A DNA stretch of 44,941 nt from UBA5499 sp002426275 (GCA_937888735.1 CALASN010000171.1:1-44941); one strand, 5' to 3'. Counted from the stretch's first letter, positions 8,424 through 16,989 are shown. Program-made: numbers and translations. Notes: generated by a model not told the origin, from the sequence alone.

Positions 8424-9908
8424 CTACCCCATTTCATGATACAGCGGCGCGAGGGCATCGTGAATGCGCCGATAGCGTAGATATAAATCCGCATAGAGCT
8501 CGGCGTTCTCCCGCTGCGGCTGAGTCACGGAAACGGTTTTAGCGCAGCGCGCCAGCGCGGCTGCTAAATTATCAAAGGCGCCCGCGGCCACGCCTGCCAG
8601 CATAGCCGAGCCGAACGACGAATCGCTGTTTTCCTTCAGATGCAGCGAAAGGCCCAGCGCATCGGCTACGATCTGCCGCCACAGAGGGCTTCCCGCCCCG
8701 CCGCCGATGACGGCGGCGGAGCGCGCGTGAGGAATGCCGATCTCTGCAAGCGCCCGCTTGCAGTCCAGCAAAGACAGCGCCACCCCTTCCAGCACTGCGC
8801 GGCTGAAATGAGCCTTGCCATGTCCAAAGCGCACGCCGGTAAAGCTGCCGCGCAGGAGCGGATCCGCATAAGGCGTCAGCTCCCCGTTAAGATAGGGATG
8901 AAACATCAGGCCGTCGCACCCAGGCGGCACCTTTGCCGCCTCCAGATCAAGCTGCCTGTAGTCCCCGCCGAAAGCGTCACGATACCAGCGATAGGACGCG
9001 GCGCAGGATTTGGTGGCAGTTCCCGGATACCACAGCCCCTCCGCCAGATGAGAATAATTAACCAAGTTTGGATCCGGATACGCCCTGTCCGTCACCACGC
9101 AAATCCGCCCTGCGGTTGCCAGCTTCACAGTCATCTGTCCTTTGGCAACCGCTCCGGCCGCAAATACTTCCATGGCCGTATCTGTGGTGCCGCACAGCAC
9201 CGGCGTTCCCGCCTTTAAGCCCGCTATGGCCGCGGCCTGTGCAGTCACCTCTCCGATGATCTGGGCCGGCCGCCGCAGCGGCGGCAGTTTTTCGGGAGGA
9301 AAACCAATGAGGCTGCATAATTCCGGCGACCATGCCCGAGCGTTATAATCGAACAGCATGCTGCCCTGGGCCTCGATGAAATCCGTGCAATAGACGCCGG
9401 TAAGAAAATAGCGGACGTAATCCTTGGCGAACAAAATGTGTTCCGTCCGCGCCCAAACTTCAGGCTGCCTGTCCCGGATCCACATCAGCTGCGGCAGGGT
9501 CCAGATGGTATCCGGCCGGTGCAACGTCTGTTGCAAAATCAGCTGTCCGTATTCTCGCCGCAAGAGCGAACACTGCTCTACGCTGCGGGCGTCAGTCCAA
9601 TAAATCGCCGGGCGCAGGACGCGGAAATCCCCGTCCAAAAGCACGGCCGTATGCGTTGCCGCGTCCAGGCAGACCGCCGCGATCCTTTCCGGCGAAGCTC
9701 CGCTTCTCTGCAGCACGCAGGCGATGTTTTTCCGCACCGCGGCAATCCAGTCTGCCGGGTCCTGCTGGGCAAATCCCGGCTCTGGGTATTGCGTTGGATA
9801 CTCGACCGTATGCTCTGCGGCCACACGTCCGTCCTCGCCCAAAAGCGTAGCCTTAGACGCGCCCCCGCCGAAGTCGATCCCAAGGAAATATCGCATGGTC
9901 ATGCTCAC
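8424..9908 (-). CDS. FGGY-family carbohydrate kinase (xylulokinase-like)
   Basis: A 494-residue FGGY sugar kinase that would phosphorylate a ketose or polyol with ATP. The N-terminal phosphate loop reads FLGIDFGGGASKATL. Further landmarks are AIYWTDARS, CGTTDTAMEVFAAGAV and the C-terminal nucleotide-site segment AVIGGGAGSPLWRQIVADALG. Overall it looks closest to xylulokinases, but the substrate is not readable. The start is GTG at 9908, overlapping the IolB stop as GTGA; ATG codons at 9902 and 9896 are possible alternatives. Its neighbours are the fused ETF downstream and IolB upstream. A second sugar kinase (PfkB) in the same operon means two phosphorylation steps or two substrates. Confidence 0.9.
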   Translation of the reverse strand: MSMTMRYFLGIDFGGGASKATLLGEDGRVAAEHTVEYPTQYPEPGFAQQDPADWIAAVRKNIACVLQRSGASPERIAAVCLDAATHTAVLLDGDFRVLRPAIYWTDARSVEQCSLLRREYGQLILQQTLHRPDTIWTLPQLMWIRDRQPEVWARTEHILFAKDYVRYFLTGVYCTDFIEAQGSMLFDYNARAWSPELCSLIGFPPEKLPPLRRPAQIIGEVTAQAAAIAGLKAGTPVLCGTTDTAMEVFAAGAVAKGQMTVKLATAGRICVVTDRAYPDPNLVNYSHLAEGLWYPGTATKSCAASYRWYRDAFGGDYRQLDLEAAKVPPGCDGLMFHPYLNGELTPYADPLLRGSFTGVRFGHGKAHFSRAVLEGVALSLLDCKRALAEIGIPHARSAAVIGGGAGSPLWRQIVADALGLSLHLKENSDSSFGSAMLAGVAAGAFDNLAAALARCAKTVSVTQPQRENAELYADLYLRYRRIHDALAPLYHEMG

Positions 9909-10693
9909 TTATTGAGCCACGCGTGGTCCGGATCAGATGTCATGAAAAAGCCGCGGTTTTCGCCGGCCATGACCCACAGATAATAATTTTTGTACCCAGG
10001 CGCGCAGAGGCAGGGATGGTATCCCCGGGGAATCTCCACAAAATCGCCGTTCTTCACAGTATACGTTTCGTCAATGCTGCCGTCGGCGGTATATACTCTT
10101 TGGATGCCGAAGCCCGTGGGCTTATCGTATTCAAAATAATAGATCTCTTCCGAAAACGCTTCGGTGGGCATATTGTCCTGGTCATGCTTATGCGGCGGAT
10201 AGCTCGCCCACTGCCCTCCGTCCACAAAAGCCTCTCCCACATAGATGAGATTGGCGGGCACGCGCTCGTCCACGATGAAATGCGCCTGCCGCTTCCAGCC
10301 TGGCTTTCCCAGCTCCTTGACTACGACGTCCTGCGGATTCACCAGAACCGGCTGAAAATCCCTGGCAGCCGGAGACTTGCACACTGCGACCGTCACCTCC
10401 CGGTCCGCAGTCACGGTGAATTTGCGATTGCGCGGAAGGTATAAGGCGGTCGCCGGGCCGTCAAACACATTTTGACGCTGGCCGATCTGCCTGTAGGAGA
10501 TGCCGTCTCCCTGGACAGAGCATTTGCCGCCCAGCAAAATCAACGCGTATTCCTTATTTGACTCCGCATATGTGTAATCTTGCCCGGCCTTAAGCCTCAG
10601 CATGTCGATCTCAAGCAACCCGCAGGCGCTGTCCGCCGTTTGATAGATCTGCCGGCAGCCAAAAGCGCCGTCCCAGTGACGTTTAAAATTCAT
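9905..10693 (-). CDS. iolB: 5-deoxy-glucuronate isomerase (IolB)
   Basis: A 262-residue IolB-type bicupin. In myo-inositol catabolism IolB converts 5-deoxy-glucuronate to 5-dehydro-2-deoxy-gluconate. Metal-binding cupin motifs are seen at SYPPHKHDQDNMPTEAF and EEIYYFEY, with IPRGYHPCLCAPGY and YYLWVMAG near the end. Length and motifs match the family well. A very strong GAGGAGG site lies 8 bases before the ATG, inside the end of the PfkB gene (11-base overlap). The first three inositol enzymes (IolG, IolE, IolD) are absent from the window, so 5-deoxy-glucuronate, if it is the substrate, must come from elsewhere. Confidence 0.92.
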   Translation of the reverse strand: MNFKRHWDGAFGCRQIYQTADSACGLLEIDMLRLKAGQDYTYAESNKEYALILLGGKCSVQGDGISYRQIGQRQNVFDGPATALYLPRNRKFTVTADREVTVAVCKSPAARDFQPVLVNPQDVVVKELGKPGWKRQAHFIVDERVPANLIYVGEAFVDGGQWASYPPHKHDQDNMPTEAFSEEIYYFEYDKPTGFGIQRVYTADGSIDETYTVKNGDFVEIPRGYHPCLCAPGYKNYYLWVMAGENRGFFMTSDPDHAWLNK

Positions 10694-11594
10694 ATCCGTT
10701 CCTCCTCAAAAAATTAATGGCCGTATCGTAATCGGGCACGCTCTCTCTGGCACCCATGCCCGTGCATTTCAGCGCCGCAACCGCGCTGGAGAAGCGGCAG
10801 GCTTGCCGCGGGGATAAGCCCCTCACCACTGCGGCCGCAAACGCCCCGTGGAACACATCGCCCGCGCCGTTTGTATCCACAGTCTGAACTGGATAAGCCG
10901 GGTAAGGCTCGGCTTTGCCGCCGGTAAACAGCACACCGCCTCGTCTGCCGCAAGTGATCACCACCTGGCGCGCCCCATAGCGCGCCGAGAGGGTTGCCGC
11001 CGCCTGGCGCGCGTCGGACTGTCCGGTGTGCTGCAGGGCGAATTCTTCGGAGGGGATCAAAATGTCTGCCAGCGCCAGCAGTTTTTCTACCCCCTCATAC
11101 AGCCCGCCCGCATCGTACAGCACAATCGTCCCGTTTTCTCTTGCCAGGCGCGCGGCTTCCAGCGCCGCGTTCAGCTCGTTGCCGTCCACCAAAAGCAGCC
11201 GCGCCTCCCGCACGGCCCGCTTTTGTGACTCCGACAGCGCCAAAGGCGGCAAGTCTCCTTGCTCAAAGACGCAGGTGCGGCTGCCGGTCTGCCCGTTCAG
11301 CCAGATGTACGAAGTGAAAGAACGAAAGCCCGGTTTCATCACAATGCCGCTCACATCCACGCCGTAACGCTGAAAATCTTCCCGCAGAAAGCGCCCGTTG
11401 TCATCGTCCGCCAAAACTCCCAGAAAGCCGGAGGAGACTCCCAGCTTCGCCGCAGCCACCACGCCGGTTGCAGCCGGCCCGCCGCCGCAGCGTTTCAAAG
11501 CCAGCGCGCGCATTTTGGTGTCCTCCGCCGGAAAGGCGGGAAGCGTTAAAAGCGTATCCTGCACTGCGGCTCCGATCCCCACGATCTCGCTCAT
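10683..11594 (-). CDS. PfkB-family carbohydrate kinase (IolC-like)
   Basis: A 303-residue ribokinase-fold kinase. It has the N-terminal substrate-binding glycines (RCGGGPAATGVVAAAKLG), the FTSYIWL lid region and the C-terminal catalytic motif DTNGAGDVFHGAF, whose Asp is the base. Beside IolB and a class II aldolase, the natural suggestion is 5-dehydro-2-deoxygluconokinase (IolC), but it is not close enough by eye to exclude ribokinase or other sugar kinases. The ATG at 11594 overlaps the aldolase stop as ATGA. A reading extended to 11732 would lie inside the aldolase gene and is rejected. Confidence 0.88.
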   Translation of the reverse strand: MSEIVGIGAAVQDTLLTLPAFPAEDTKMRALALKRCGGGPAATGVVAAAKLGVSSGFLGVLADDDNGRFLREDFQRYGVDVSGIVMKPGFRSFTSYIWLNGQTGSRTCVFEQGDLPPLALSESQKRAVREARLLLVDGNELNAALEAARLARENGTIVLYDAGGLYEGVEKLLALADILIPSEEFALQHTGQSDARQAAATLSARYGARQVVITCGRRGGVLFTGGKAEPYPAYPVQTVDTNGAGDVFHGAFAAAVVRGLSPRQACRFSSAVAALKCTGMGARESVPDYDTAINFLRRNGYEF

Positions 11595-12409
11595 GCCCGT
11601 CCGCCCGCTCCCAACAATTTGATTTTGCTTTCCGCAAACGCCTGGACGCTGGAGATGGCCGGTTTCATGAACAAATCCACAGCGTATACATCCCTTGAGG
11701 CCGCAAAAACCGCATCCAAAAACGCGCGGCACACATCAGTGCCGAAATTGATTTTGCTGATTCCTGCGCGGATAGCTTCTTGAATCTGTCCGTCAGGCAC
11801 GCCAGAGCCGCCGTGCAGCACCAGCGGCACGGCGGTGGCCGCCTTGATCTGGGAAATCCTTTGAATATCCAGTTTGGGCGCCCGCCTGTAGCGTCCGTGG
11901 GCCGTGCCCACGGCAATGGCAAGGGCTGCCACGCCCGTTGCCTCCGCGAAGGTTTTCGCTTCTTCAACTGTGGTCGCCTCTCCCACGGCATCGTCCACAG
12001 TTCCCACGTGCCCGATTTCCCCTTCCACGGGAATGCCGGCATAGCCGCATTGCCGGACGATATCCCTTGTGAGGGCGATATTCTCCTCCACAGGCCGCTT
12101 GGAAGCGTCGATCATGATGCCGCTGCAGCCGTAACGAATCCCGCGAACTACTTCCACAGAGGAAGCGCCGTGATCCAGATGAAAGCAGACCGGCACTGAG
12201 GCGGCTCTGGCAGCCGCCATGATCACAGGGGCGAGATAATAGCCGCTTCCTTCCTTGAACAGACGGCTGTAGACCTGAATGATCACCGGCGCGCGCTGCT
12301 CTTCAGCGCCCCGGATCACTCCCATCACAGTTTCCAAATTGTACGTATTAAACGCCGGAACGGCATAGCCCTTAGCCGGCGCCAAGATCTCCCGCAAATT
12401 AACGAGCAT
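11591..12409 (-). CDS. Class II (zinc) aldolase, FbaA/GatY/IolJ family
   Basis: A 272-residue class II aldolase that cleaves a ketose phosphate to DHAP plus an aldehyde. Active-site features: PVCFHLDHGAS (catalytic Asp and zinc His), VEGEIGHVG, AVGTAHGRY (zinc His), LVLHGGSGVPD (zinc His) and KINFGTDVCRAF for phosphate binding. The start is ATG at 12409, with AGGAGG 8 bases upstream; a GTG at 12418 sits too close to that site. With IolB and a PfkB kinase alongside, an IolJ role (6-phospho-5-dehydro-2-deoxygluconate to DHAP and malonate semialdehyde) is plausible. Tagatose-, fuculose- or fructose-phosphate cleavage remains possible. Confidence 0.9.
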   Translation of the reverse strand: MLVNLREILAPAKGYAVPAFNTYNLETVMGVIRGAEEQRAPVIIQVYSRLFKEGSGYYLAPVIMAAARAASVPVCFHLDHGASSVEVVRGIRYGCSGIMIDASKRPVEENIALTRDIVRQCGYAGIPVEGEIGHVGTVDDAVGEATTVEEAKTFAEATGVAALAIAVGTAHGRYRRAPKLDIQRISQIKAATAVPLVLHGGSGVPDGQIQEAIRAGISKINFGTDVCRAFLDAVFAASRDVYAVDLFMKPAISSVQAFAESKIKLLGAGGRA

Positions 12410-13514
12410 CTCCAGCACCTCCTGTCAAAGCTTGCAGCACCAGTTGTTCCAAGGACAGCAGCTGCATCCCGGCCGGTTTCGCCGCGTCTAAAACCGCATA
12501 TTCGGAGGGACTGGCTGTGATCAGCGCCTCCGCTCCGGCAGCCTGCGCGTTTTTCCACCGCGCGGCCGCCGTTTTCTTCATCACCTCGGGCAGGTAGGTA
12601 TTCATGAGCAAATCTCCCGCCCACATGGTATCTTTCCCATATAATAGCATCTCACACCTCAGGGCACAAGCGTCCACAATGGTCCTGGCCTGGTCTGTCT
12701 CCTCCAGATCCCGGGCCAGGTGCGCCGGATCCTGAAAGGCAGCTTTGAGGTCCAATTTTCGCGGCCGCAATTTGCCGCCGGTAATCAGTTGCGCCACAAA
12801 GGACGTAAAAGTCTTCGCTTCAAAAGCGCAAGGCAGGTTCCACTGTTTGTATTCGCGCAAGAAAACCTTGGCGTCCGCCGGGTCAAAGGCCACCACTGTG
12901 GAGAACCCGGCTAATATGCCCGCAGCCTTCTCCATGGCCTGCTTGGTTTCCTGGGAGGCGCCAACCAGAGCGTCCAAGGCATAACCGCTGTCCGGCTCAG
13001 CTGCCAAAACCGTGAAAGCCACGCCGGCAGCTTTCAGCAGCCTGATGGCGCAGATGGCAGCCCGGGGAGCCATGTAGCGGGCGTCCTGTCCCAGAAACAG
13101 CAGCACCTCTGCCTCTTGCGGCAAGCCTGCAATCTCCTCAGCCAGCTCTTGAGAAATCTCAGACGCCCCGTACGGATTGCCGGTTTTCTCGATGTTCTCC
13201 AACAGTCTGCCGATATACGGCGGCGTCTGGCCGTTCAAGGCCGCTTCCAAGCGCACTTCTTTGGTGAACGCCACCGGATCCCAGCCGGTGACGCACTCTT
13301 TGGTGCAGGCTCCGCAGAGGGCGCATTCGTAGACATTGTCGATCACATCCGCAAGCTCTGCCGCCTTCCGCTCCACCAGCGACAGAGAGATCGCCCTGCC
13401 GCGAGCATTATTCCGTTCCTGGCCCGTGACATTGCCGATGGGGCAAATATGACGGCACATCCAGCAAAAACGGCAAGCGTCTATGGTCTGTTTGCTTCGC
13501 TTTGAAATTAACAT
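12399..13514 (-). CDS. Fe-S oxidoreductase subunit with two [4Fe-4S] motifs (GlcF/HdrD-like)
   Basis: A 371-residue protein with two ferredoxin-type clusters at the N-terminus, CRFCWMCRHICP and CALCGACTKEC, like the iron-sulphur subunit of glycolate/lactate oxidase or heterodisulfide reductase D. The C-terminal half is less conserved. It has one DACALRCEMLL segment but not the two full CCG domains of typical GlcF, so it is a diverged member. GGGGCGGAG precedes the ATG. It begins 13 bases after the FAD oxidase gene and overlaps the aldolase by 11 bases. Its likely role is to pass electrons between the FAD oxidase and an acceptor, perhaps the fused ETF of the same operon. Confidence 0.82.
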   Translation of the reverse strand: MLISKRSKQTIDACRFCWMCRHICPIGNVTGQERNNARGRAISLSLVERKAAELADVIDNVYECALCGACTKECVTGWDPVAFTKEVRLEAALNGQTPPYIGRLLENIEKTGNPYGASEISQELAEEIAGLPQEAEVLLFLGQDARYMAPRAAICAIRLLKAAGVAFTVLAAEPDSGYALDALVGASQETKQAMEKAAGILAGFSTVVAFDPADAKVFLREYKQWNLPCAFEAKTFTSFVAQLITGGKLRPRKLDLKAAFQDPAHLARDLEETDQARTIVDACALRCEMLLYGKDTMWAGDLLMNTYLPEVMKKTAAARWKNAQAAGAEALITASPSEYAVLDAAKPAGMQLLSLEQLVLQALTGGAGDAR

Positions 13515-13527
13515 CTGCTCCGCCCCC

Positions 13528-14961
13528 TCAAAGTCCCAGCTTGAACGGATTCATGATCCCGTTGGGGTCAAGCTGCTTTTTCAGTCCTTGGAATACCTGC
13601 ATGGCAGAGCCGTATTGCTCTTTCATCAGGCGTCCCAGCTTAATGCCGACGCCGTGATGGTCGTTAATCACGCCGCCGTTAGCCAGCGCAGTCCGCACTC
13701 CGCAGCTCCAGATGGCGTTGTGCAAGCGCAGCGCTTCGTGGGGATCCGCGGGCGGATGATCCACGATGAAACGGTCGTACACCATGCAGCCCCATTCATA
13801 CCAATGAGAGAAATGCGCGATGAACTTTGCCATGGGAAAATTGGTTTCAACTGCGCGTTTCATCTCCCAGTAAATCTTTTCGATCTTGTCATACGGCGCG
13901 ATGGTATCCATGGTACCGAACATCTGCGGCAGATCCATCATGTTGCCGGGATAGAAGAACGTGATCTTCTCCTGCCACCATTTTTCTCCGTATGCGCTGC
14001 CGAGATCTTCCGCCCCGTATTTGGCGAAGGTTTCCAGCAAGATCTTCTCTTCCACGGCCACAAGTTCGGAGACGCCTTCAATGGCGATATTCATGAACGC
14101 GCCCTCCCGCTCCACGCCTACGATTTTTTTAATGAGCGACGAGGTTTCGGCCGGATCATACAGCCGCATCACGGACGGCTTAAACTTTTGCAGCAGCTCC
14201 CGGGACGCCTTGAAGGCGGCCGTCAGATCCGCAAACAGAAAACCGCGAAAGCGCCGCTCTTCCGGCTGAGCGAAAATGCGCATCTGCGCTTTGGTGATCA
14301 CTGCCAGCGTGCCTTCGGAGCCGATGAAAATCTGATTGAGGTCCGGGCCGGCGGCATGTTTGGGAGCAGGAGAAGTATAGATGATGTCACCGTTGGGCAA
14401 CACCACTTCCATCTGCAGCACCATATCGTCGATTTTGCCGTATTTGGTTGAAACCACGCCGATGCCCCGGTGCGCTAAAAAGCCGCCCACGGTGGAACAG
14501 GTCAGAGAGCTGGGATAATGCATCGTGGCGTAGCCTTTCTCATTGGCCGCCCATTCGATATGTTTGTAAATGGAACCGGCGCCGCATTCTATATACATGC
14601 TGTCAGTGTTCACTTGCTCGATGCTGTTCATCCGCTTGGTGTCCAGCAGGATCCCGCCCGCCACAGGCAGCGCCCCGCCCTGCGTGCCGCCTCCTCCCCC
14701 CCAGGTGGTGACTGGAATCTTGTAGTAATCGGCTATTTTCAACACCGCCGAAGTTTCTTCGGCGTCTTTGGGCGAGACCACGATGTCCGCCTCCGGCATC
14801 CGCAAACCGCGGTCAGCCCACATGCGCGACAGCCAGAAATAGTCCACGCCGTGCGCGATCTTGTCAATGTCGCGCGTGGAGCAGTTTTCCCTGCCCACCG
14901 CATCCTCCAGCTCGGATCGGATCATATCCAGCATAAAGCCCGTCATCTGCAAAGCGGTCAT
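13528..14961 (-). CDS. FAD-linked oxidase (GlcD / alkyl-DHAP synthase family)
   Basis: A 477-residue VAO/PCMH-fold flavoprotein. The FAD-binding part contains the pattern PKDAEETSAVLKIADYYKIP, a glycine-rich TTWGGGGGTQGGAL, and IGSEGTLAVITKAQMRI. The C-terminal domain has an INDHHGVGIKLG motif with paired histidines and ends DPNGIMNPFKLGL, both usual for GlcD/AGPS relatives. It would oxidise an alpha-hydroxy acid or polyol-derived substrate. It is the first gene of the operon and is divergent from the RpiR gene. The start is uncertain: ATG at 14961 has GGGGAG directly against it and AGGAAG further away, while ATG at 14946 is a possible alternative. Confidence 0.88.
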   Translation of the reverse strand: MTALQMTGFMLDMIRSELEDAVGRENCSTRDIDKIAHGVDYFWLSRMWADRGLRMPEADIVVSPKDAEETSAVLKIADYYKIPVTTWGGGGGTQGGALPVAGGILLDTKRMNSIEQVNTDSMYIECGAGSIYKHIEWAANEKGYATMHYPSSLTCSTVGGFLAHRGIGVVSTKYGKIDDMVLQMEVVLPNGDIIYTSPAPKHAAGPDLNQIFIGSEGTLAVITKAQMRIFAQPEERRFRGFLFADLTAAFKASRELLQKFKPSVMRLYDPAETSSLIKKIVGVEREGAFMNIAIEGVSELVAVEEKILLETFAKYGAEDLGSAYGEKWWQEKITFFYPGNMMDLPQMFGTMDTIAPYDKIEKIYWEMKRAVETNFPMAKFIAHFSHWYEWGCMVYDRFIVDHPPADPHEALRLHNAIWSCGVRTALANGGVINDHHGVGIKLGRLMKEQYGSAMQVFQGLKKQLDPNGIMNPFKLGL

Positions 14962-15019
14962 CTCCCCTACTAACTTCCTGAACGAAAACTCTCATTACCA
15001 TTTGCGCCTTCGCTCCGCC

Positions 15020-15039
15020 TATGATATAATTCTATCATA
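15020..15039. promoter_or_regulatory. Putative RpiR operator (inverted repeat)
   Basis: TATGATA (15020-15026) and TATCATA (15033-15039) are perfect 7-base inverted arms around 6 bases. The palindrome covers the -10 box and start point of the catabolic operon promoter. The same heptamer TATGATA recurs at 15140-15146 over the -10 box of the divergent rpiR promoter. Binding by the adjacent RpiR protein is inference. Confidence 0.5.
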
Positions 15040-15057
15040 CAGGAAAGAAAAATTCAA
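15029..15057 (-). promoter_or_regulatory. Promoter of the sugar/inositol-type operon
   Basis: On the minus strand TTGAAT (15057-15052) and TAGAAT (15034-15029) are separated by 17 bases. They lie about 70 bases upstream of the FAD oxidase start. Confidence 0.6.
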
Positions 15058-15119
15058 GCTGAGATGAAAATTATTTCCATAATTGAAGGCTGTTTCTTCC
15101 CACTCAGGCAAGGGCAATA

Positions 15120-15148
15120 TTGACATCTCATTTCTCCTATATGATAAT
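15120..15148 (+). promoter_or_regulatory. Promoter of the rpiR-type regulator gene
   Basis: A perfect TTGACA (15120-15125), a 17-base spacer and GATAAT (15143-15148). Transcription would begin near 15155. This supports the start codon at 15186 over an upstream TTG that lies in the -35 box itself. Confidence 0.8.
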
Positions 15149-15185
15149 ATCGGTGGAGGAACTTGGAAGGGGTGGAGTTGACCTT

Positions 15186-16025
15186 ATGGGGTCCGTTTTA
15201 TTAAAAATACGCGGTCTTTACCCAAAAATGGGCAGAGGAGAGAAAAAAATCGCCGACTGGATCCTCTCGCATCCGGAGGACATTATCCCCATGTCCATCA
15301 GCGAGTTTGCCTCCGCCTGCGGCTGCGGAGACGCCACGGTCTTCCGCTTTGCCCGGCGGCTGGGGCTTCAAGGTTATCAGGCACTGAAAATCGGCATCGC
15401 CCAAGAGGTAGCCTCCCGGGAGCCGCACAGCGTCAAGATTGAGAAAACCGACGATTGCATGACGATCTACCAAAAACACGCCGCAGATATCGCCCAGGCG
15501 CTGGAAATGACGGCCGGCGCGCTGTCTGCTGAGGAACTGGCAAACGCTGCCAACACAATTTTGAACGCGCGGCGGGTGGCCATCTTCGGGCTGGGCAATT
15601 CCGCTCCCATCGCCATGGACGCGCAGCACAAATTCATGCGCGCCGGACTGGACGCCACAGCCTATTGTGACAACCATCTGCAGGCCATCGTGGCCTCGCA
15701 CCTGCGCGCGGGCGACGTTGCCCTTGGCATCTCGCATTCCGGTTCCTCTGTCGATATTGTGGAAGCGCTGCGGCTGTCGTCTCAAAGCGGCGCCAAGACC
15801 ATCTGCATCACCAACAGCGGCTCTTCGCCGATTGAAAAATACAGCGCTATCCGCTTGTACACCAAAGCGGACGAAACGCGCTATACCATCCTGGCCTTGT
15901 GCTCCCGCATCGCCCAGCTGGCCATCATCGACGCCATCTACACTTATATCGTCTATAACGCGGACGCAGCCGCCAATGAAGCCATTCGCAAAACAGAGCG
16001 GGCGCTGGAAAGCAAAAAATATTAA
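15186..16025 (+). CDS. RpiR/MurR family transcriptional regulator
   Basis: A 279-residue regulator with an N-terminal helix-turn-helix of the RpiR type (GEKKIADWILSHPEDI, then GCGDATVFRFARRLG). A C-terminal SIS sugar-phosphate-binding domain follows (VAIFGLGNSAPIAMDAQHKF, GDVALGISHSGSSVDIVEAL, ICITNSGSSPIEK). The ATG at 15186 follows GGGGTGGAG by 8 bases and lies downstream of a good promoter. It is divergent from the FAD oxidase/aldolase/kinase operon, so it most likely controls that operon, with a phosphorylated sugar intermediate as effector. Whether it represses or activates is unknown; the palindrome over the operon promoter suggests repression. Confidence 0.93.
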   Translation: MGSVLLKIRGLYPKMGRGEKKIADWILSHPEDIIPMSISEFASACGCGDATVFRFARRLGLQGYQALKIGIAQEVASREPHSVKIEKTDDCMTIYQKHAADIAQALEMTAGALSAEELANAANTILNARRVAIFGLGNSAPIAMDAQHKFMRAGLDATAYCDNHLQAIVASHLRAGDVALGISHSGSSVDIVEALRLSSQSGAKTICITNSGSSPIEKYSAIRLYTKADETRYTILALCSRIAQLAIIDAIYTYIVYNADAAANEAIRKTERALESKKY

Positions 16026-16064
16026 CTAGGAGCAACCTGAAAAAAAGCCCAAGGAGTCGGCCTT

Positions 16065-16102
16065 AAGAAAAAGAGACGGCGCCTTGCCGTCTCTTTTTCT
16101 TT
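16065..16102. terminator. Intrinsic terminator, probably bidirectional
   Basis: AAGAAAAAGAGACGGC and GCCGTCTCTTTTTCTT form a long perfect stem around GCCTT. It carries T-rich arms in both directions. It closes the regulator transcript and could stop minus-strand transcription from the esterase side. Confidence 0.85.
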
Positions 16103-16204
16103 CGCATCATCGCTCGCCCCTGTTTTGCTTTCAAGGGGTTAGCTGAAAGTTGTCTCATTCTGTCTCTCGCTGCCTTTTAGCTAGCTCGATTTTCTTAATA
16201 AATT

Positions 16205-16914
16205 CTATGAAATTTCCGCATAGATATTTTTTCCGTTCTCTACCGCATGATAGTAGGCGCAATGAGAATATCCCTGCAGAATTTTGAACTCAATTTTCCT
16301 ATCGTCATAGCCAAATTCTCTCAATGTTGAGCGAAAAAGCATAGTTTGCTCCAGGCGATTAGGAAGATCGTGCTCCGCCGCTATCAGTAAAAACGGCGGG
16401 CGACCGCTGTCTTCCCGGATATGATAAATTGAAGCCGCCTCATCTATTACCACTTTACGGGGATCCAAGCCTCTTTCCCGCAAAACATTAAAATGAGTGG
16501 TCGGTTGCCCCGCGTCAAAGATATAACCCGCAAGATCATTAGGATTAATACCGTACCTATCTAAATAGCGTTCAGCAAAACACAGCATCATTGCGATATA
16601 CGCTCCTGCGGAAGAGCCGGCTAGATAAAATCGTTGGCAGGCGCCATATTTATTGAGATCTTGAAAAGCCCAGTTGACTGCCGCCGCGGCGCCCTCTATG
16701 AATTCCGGATACTTTGCGGTCGGATATGTTCCGTAATCCGCGGAAACCACGGCCATACCATCATTGACAAGAGCGCGAAAAGCATCTTGATTATCTTTCT
16801 TACTGCCGCTTTCCAAGCCGCCATGAAAAAAATTAACGTTTGAAAATTCACTCTATTTTCCAAGATCTCACTTTTGCCGTTCCCATAAGCGATATTTTTT
16901 ATCGTTGCACTCAC
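16205..16914 (-). pseudogene. Alpha/beta-hydrolase (acetyl-esterase-like) gene with one frameshift
   Basis: Two frames together make one esterase-like protein of about 236 residues. The upstream frame starts at GTG 16914 (GGGAGAG about 6 bases before) and reads SATIKNIAYGNGKSEIL onward to TLIFF. The downstream frame continues FFHGGLESGSKKDNQ. The join falls in a run of seven T (minus strand, about 16825-16831); one more T would restore the frame. All catalytic parts survive: the HGG oxyanion motif, LAGSSAGAY with the nucleophile Ser, AEHD, and GYSHCAYY with the His. The lesion is therefore recent, a slippage site or a sequencing error. The N-terminal part before HGG is shorter than usual. The substrate is unknown. 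Confidence 0.75.
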
Positions 16915-16960
16915 CGGAGCTCTCCCGTCTTGCGTTGGTCTTCAGCAAAAAAGTGACTCA

Positions 16961-16985
16961 AAAAAGGCTGTCCATTGGACAGCCT
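16961..16985 (-). terminator. Terminator after the iclR gene
   Basis: AGGCTGTCC and GGACAGCCT form a perfect 9-base stem with a three-base loop. On the minus strand it is followed by TTTTTT. It begins 5 bases after the iclR stop. Confidence 0.9.
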
Positions 16986-16989
16986 CGCT

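Noticed and set aside
15120..15185. N-terminal extension of the RpiR regulator from a TTG
   Set aside because: That TTG is part of a perfect TTGACA -35 box, and the expected transcript starts downstream of it. The ATG at 15186 has a good site.
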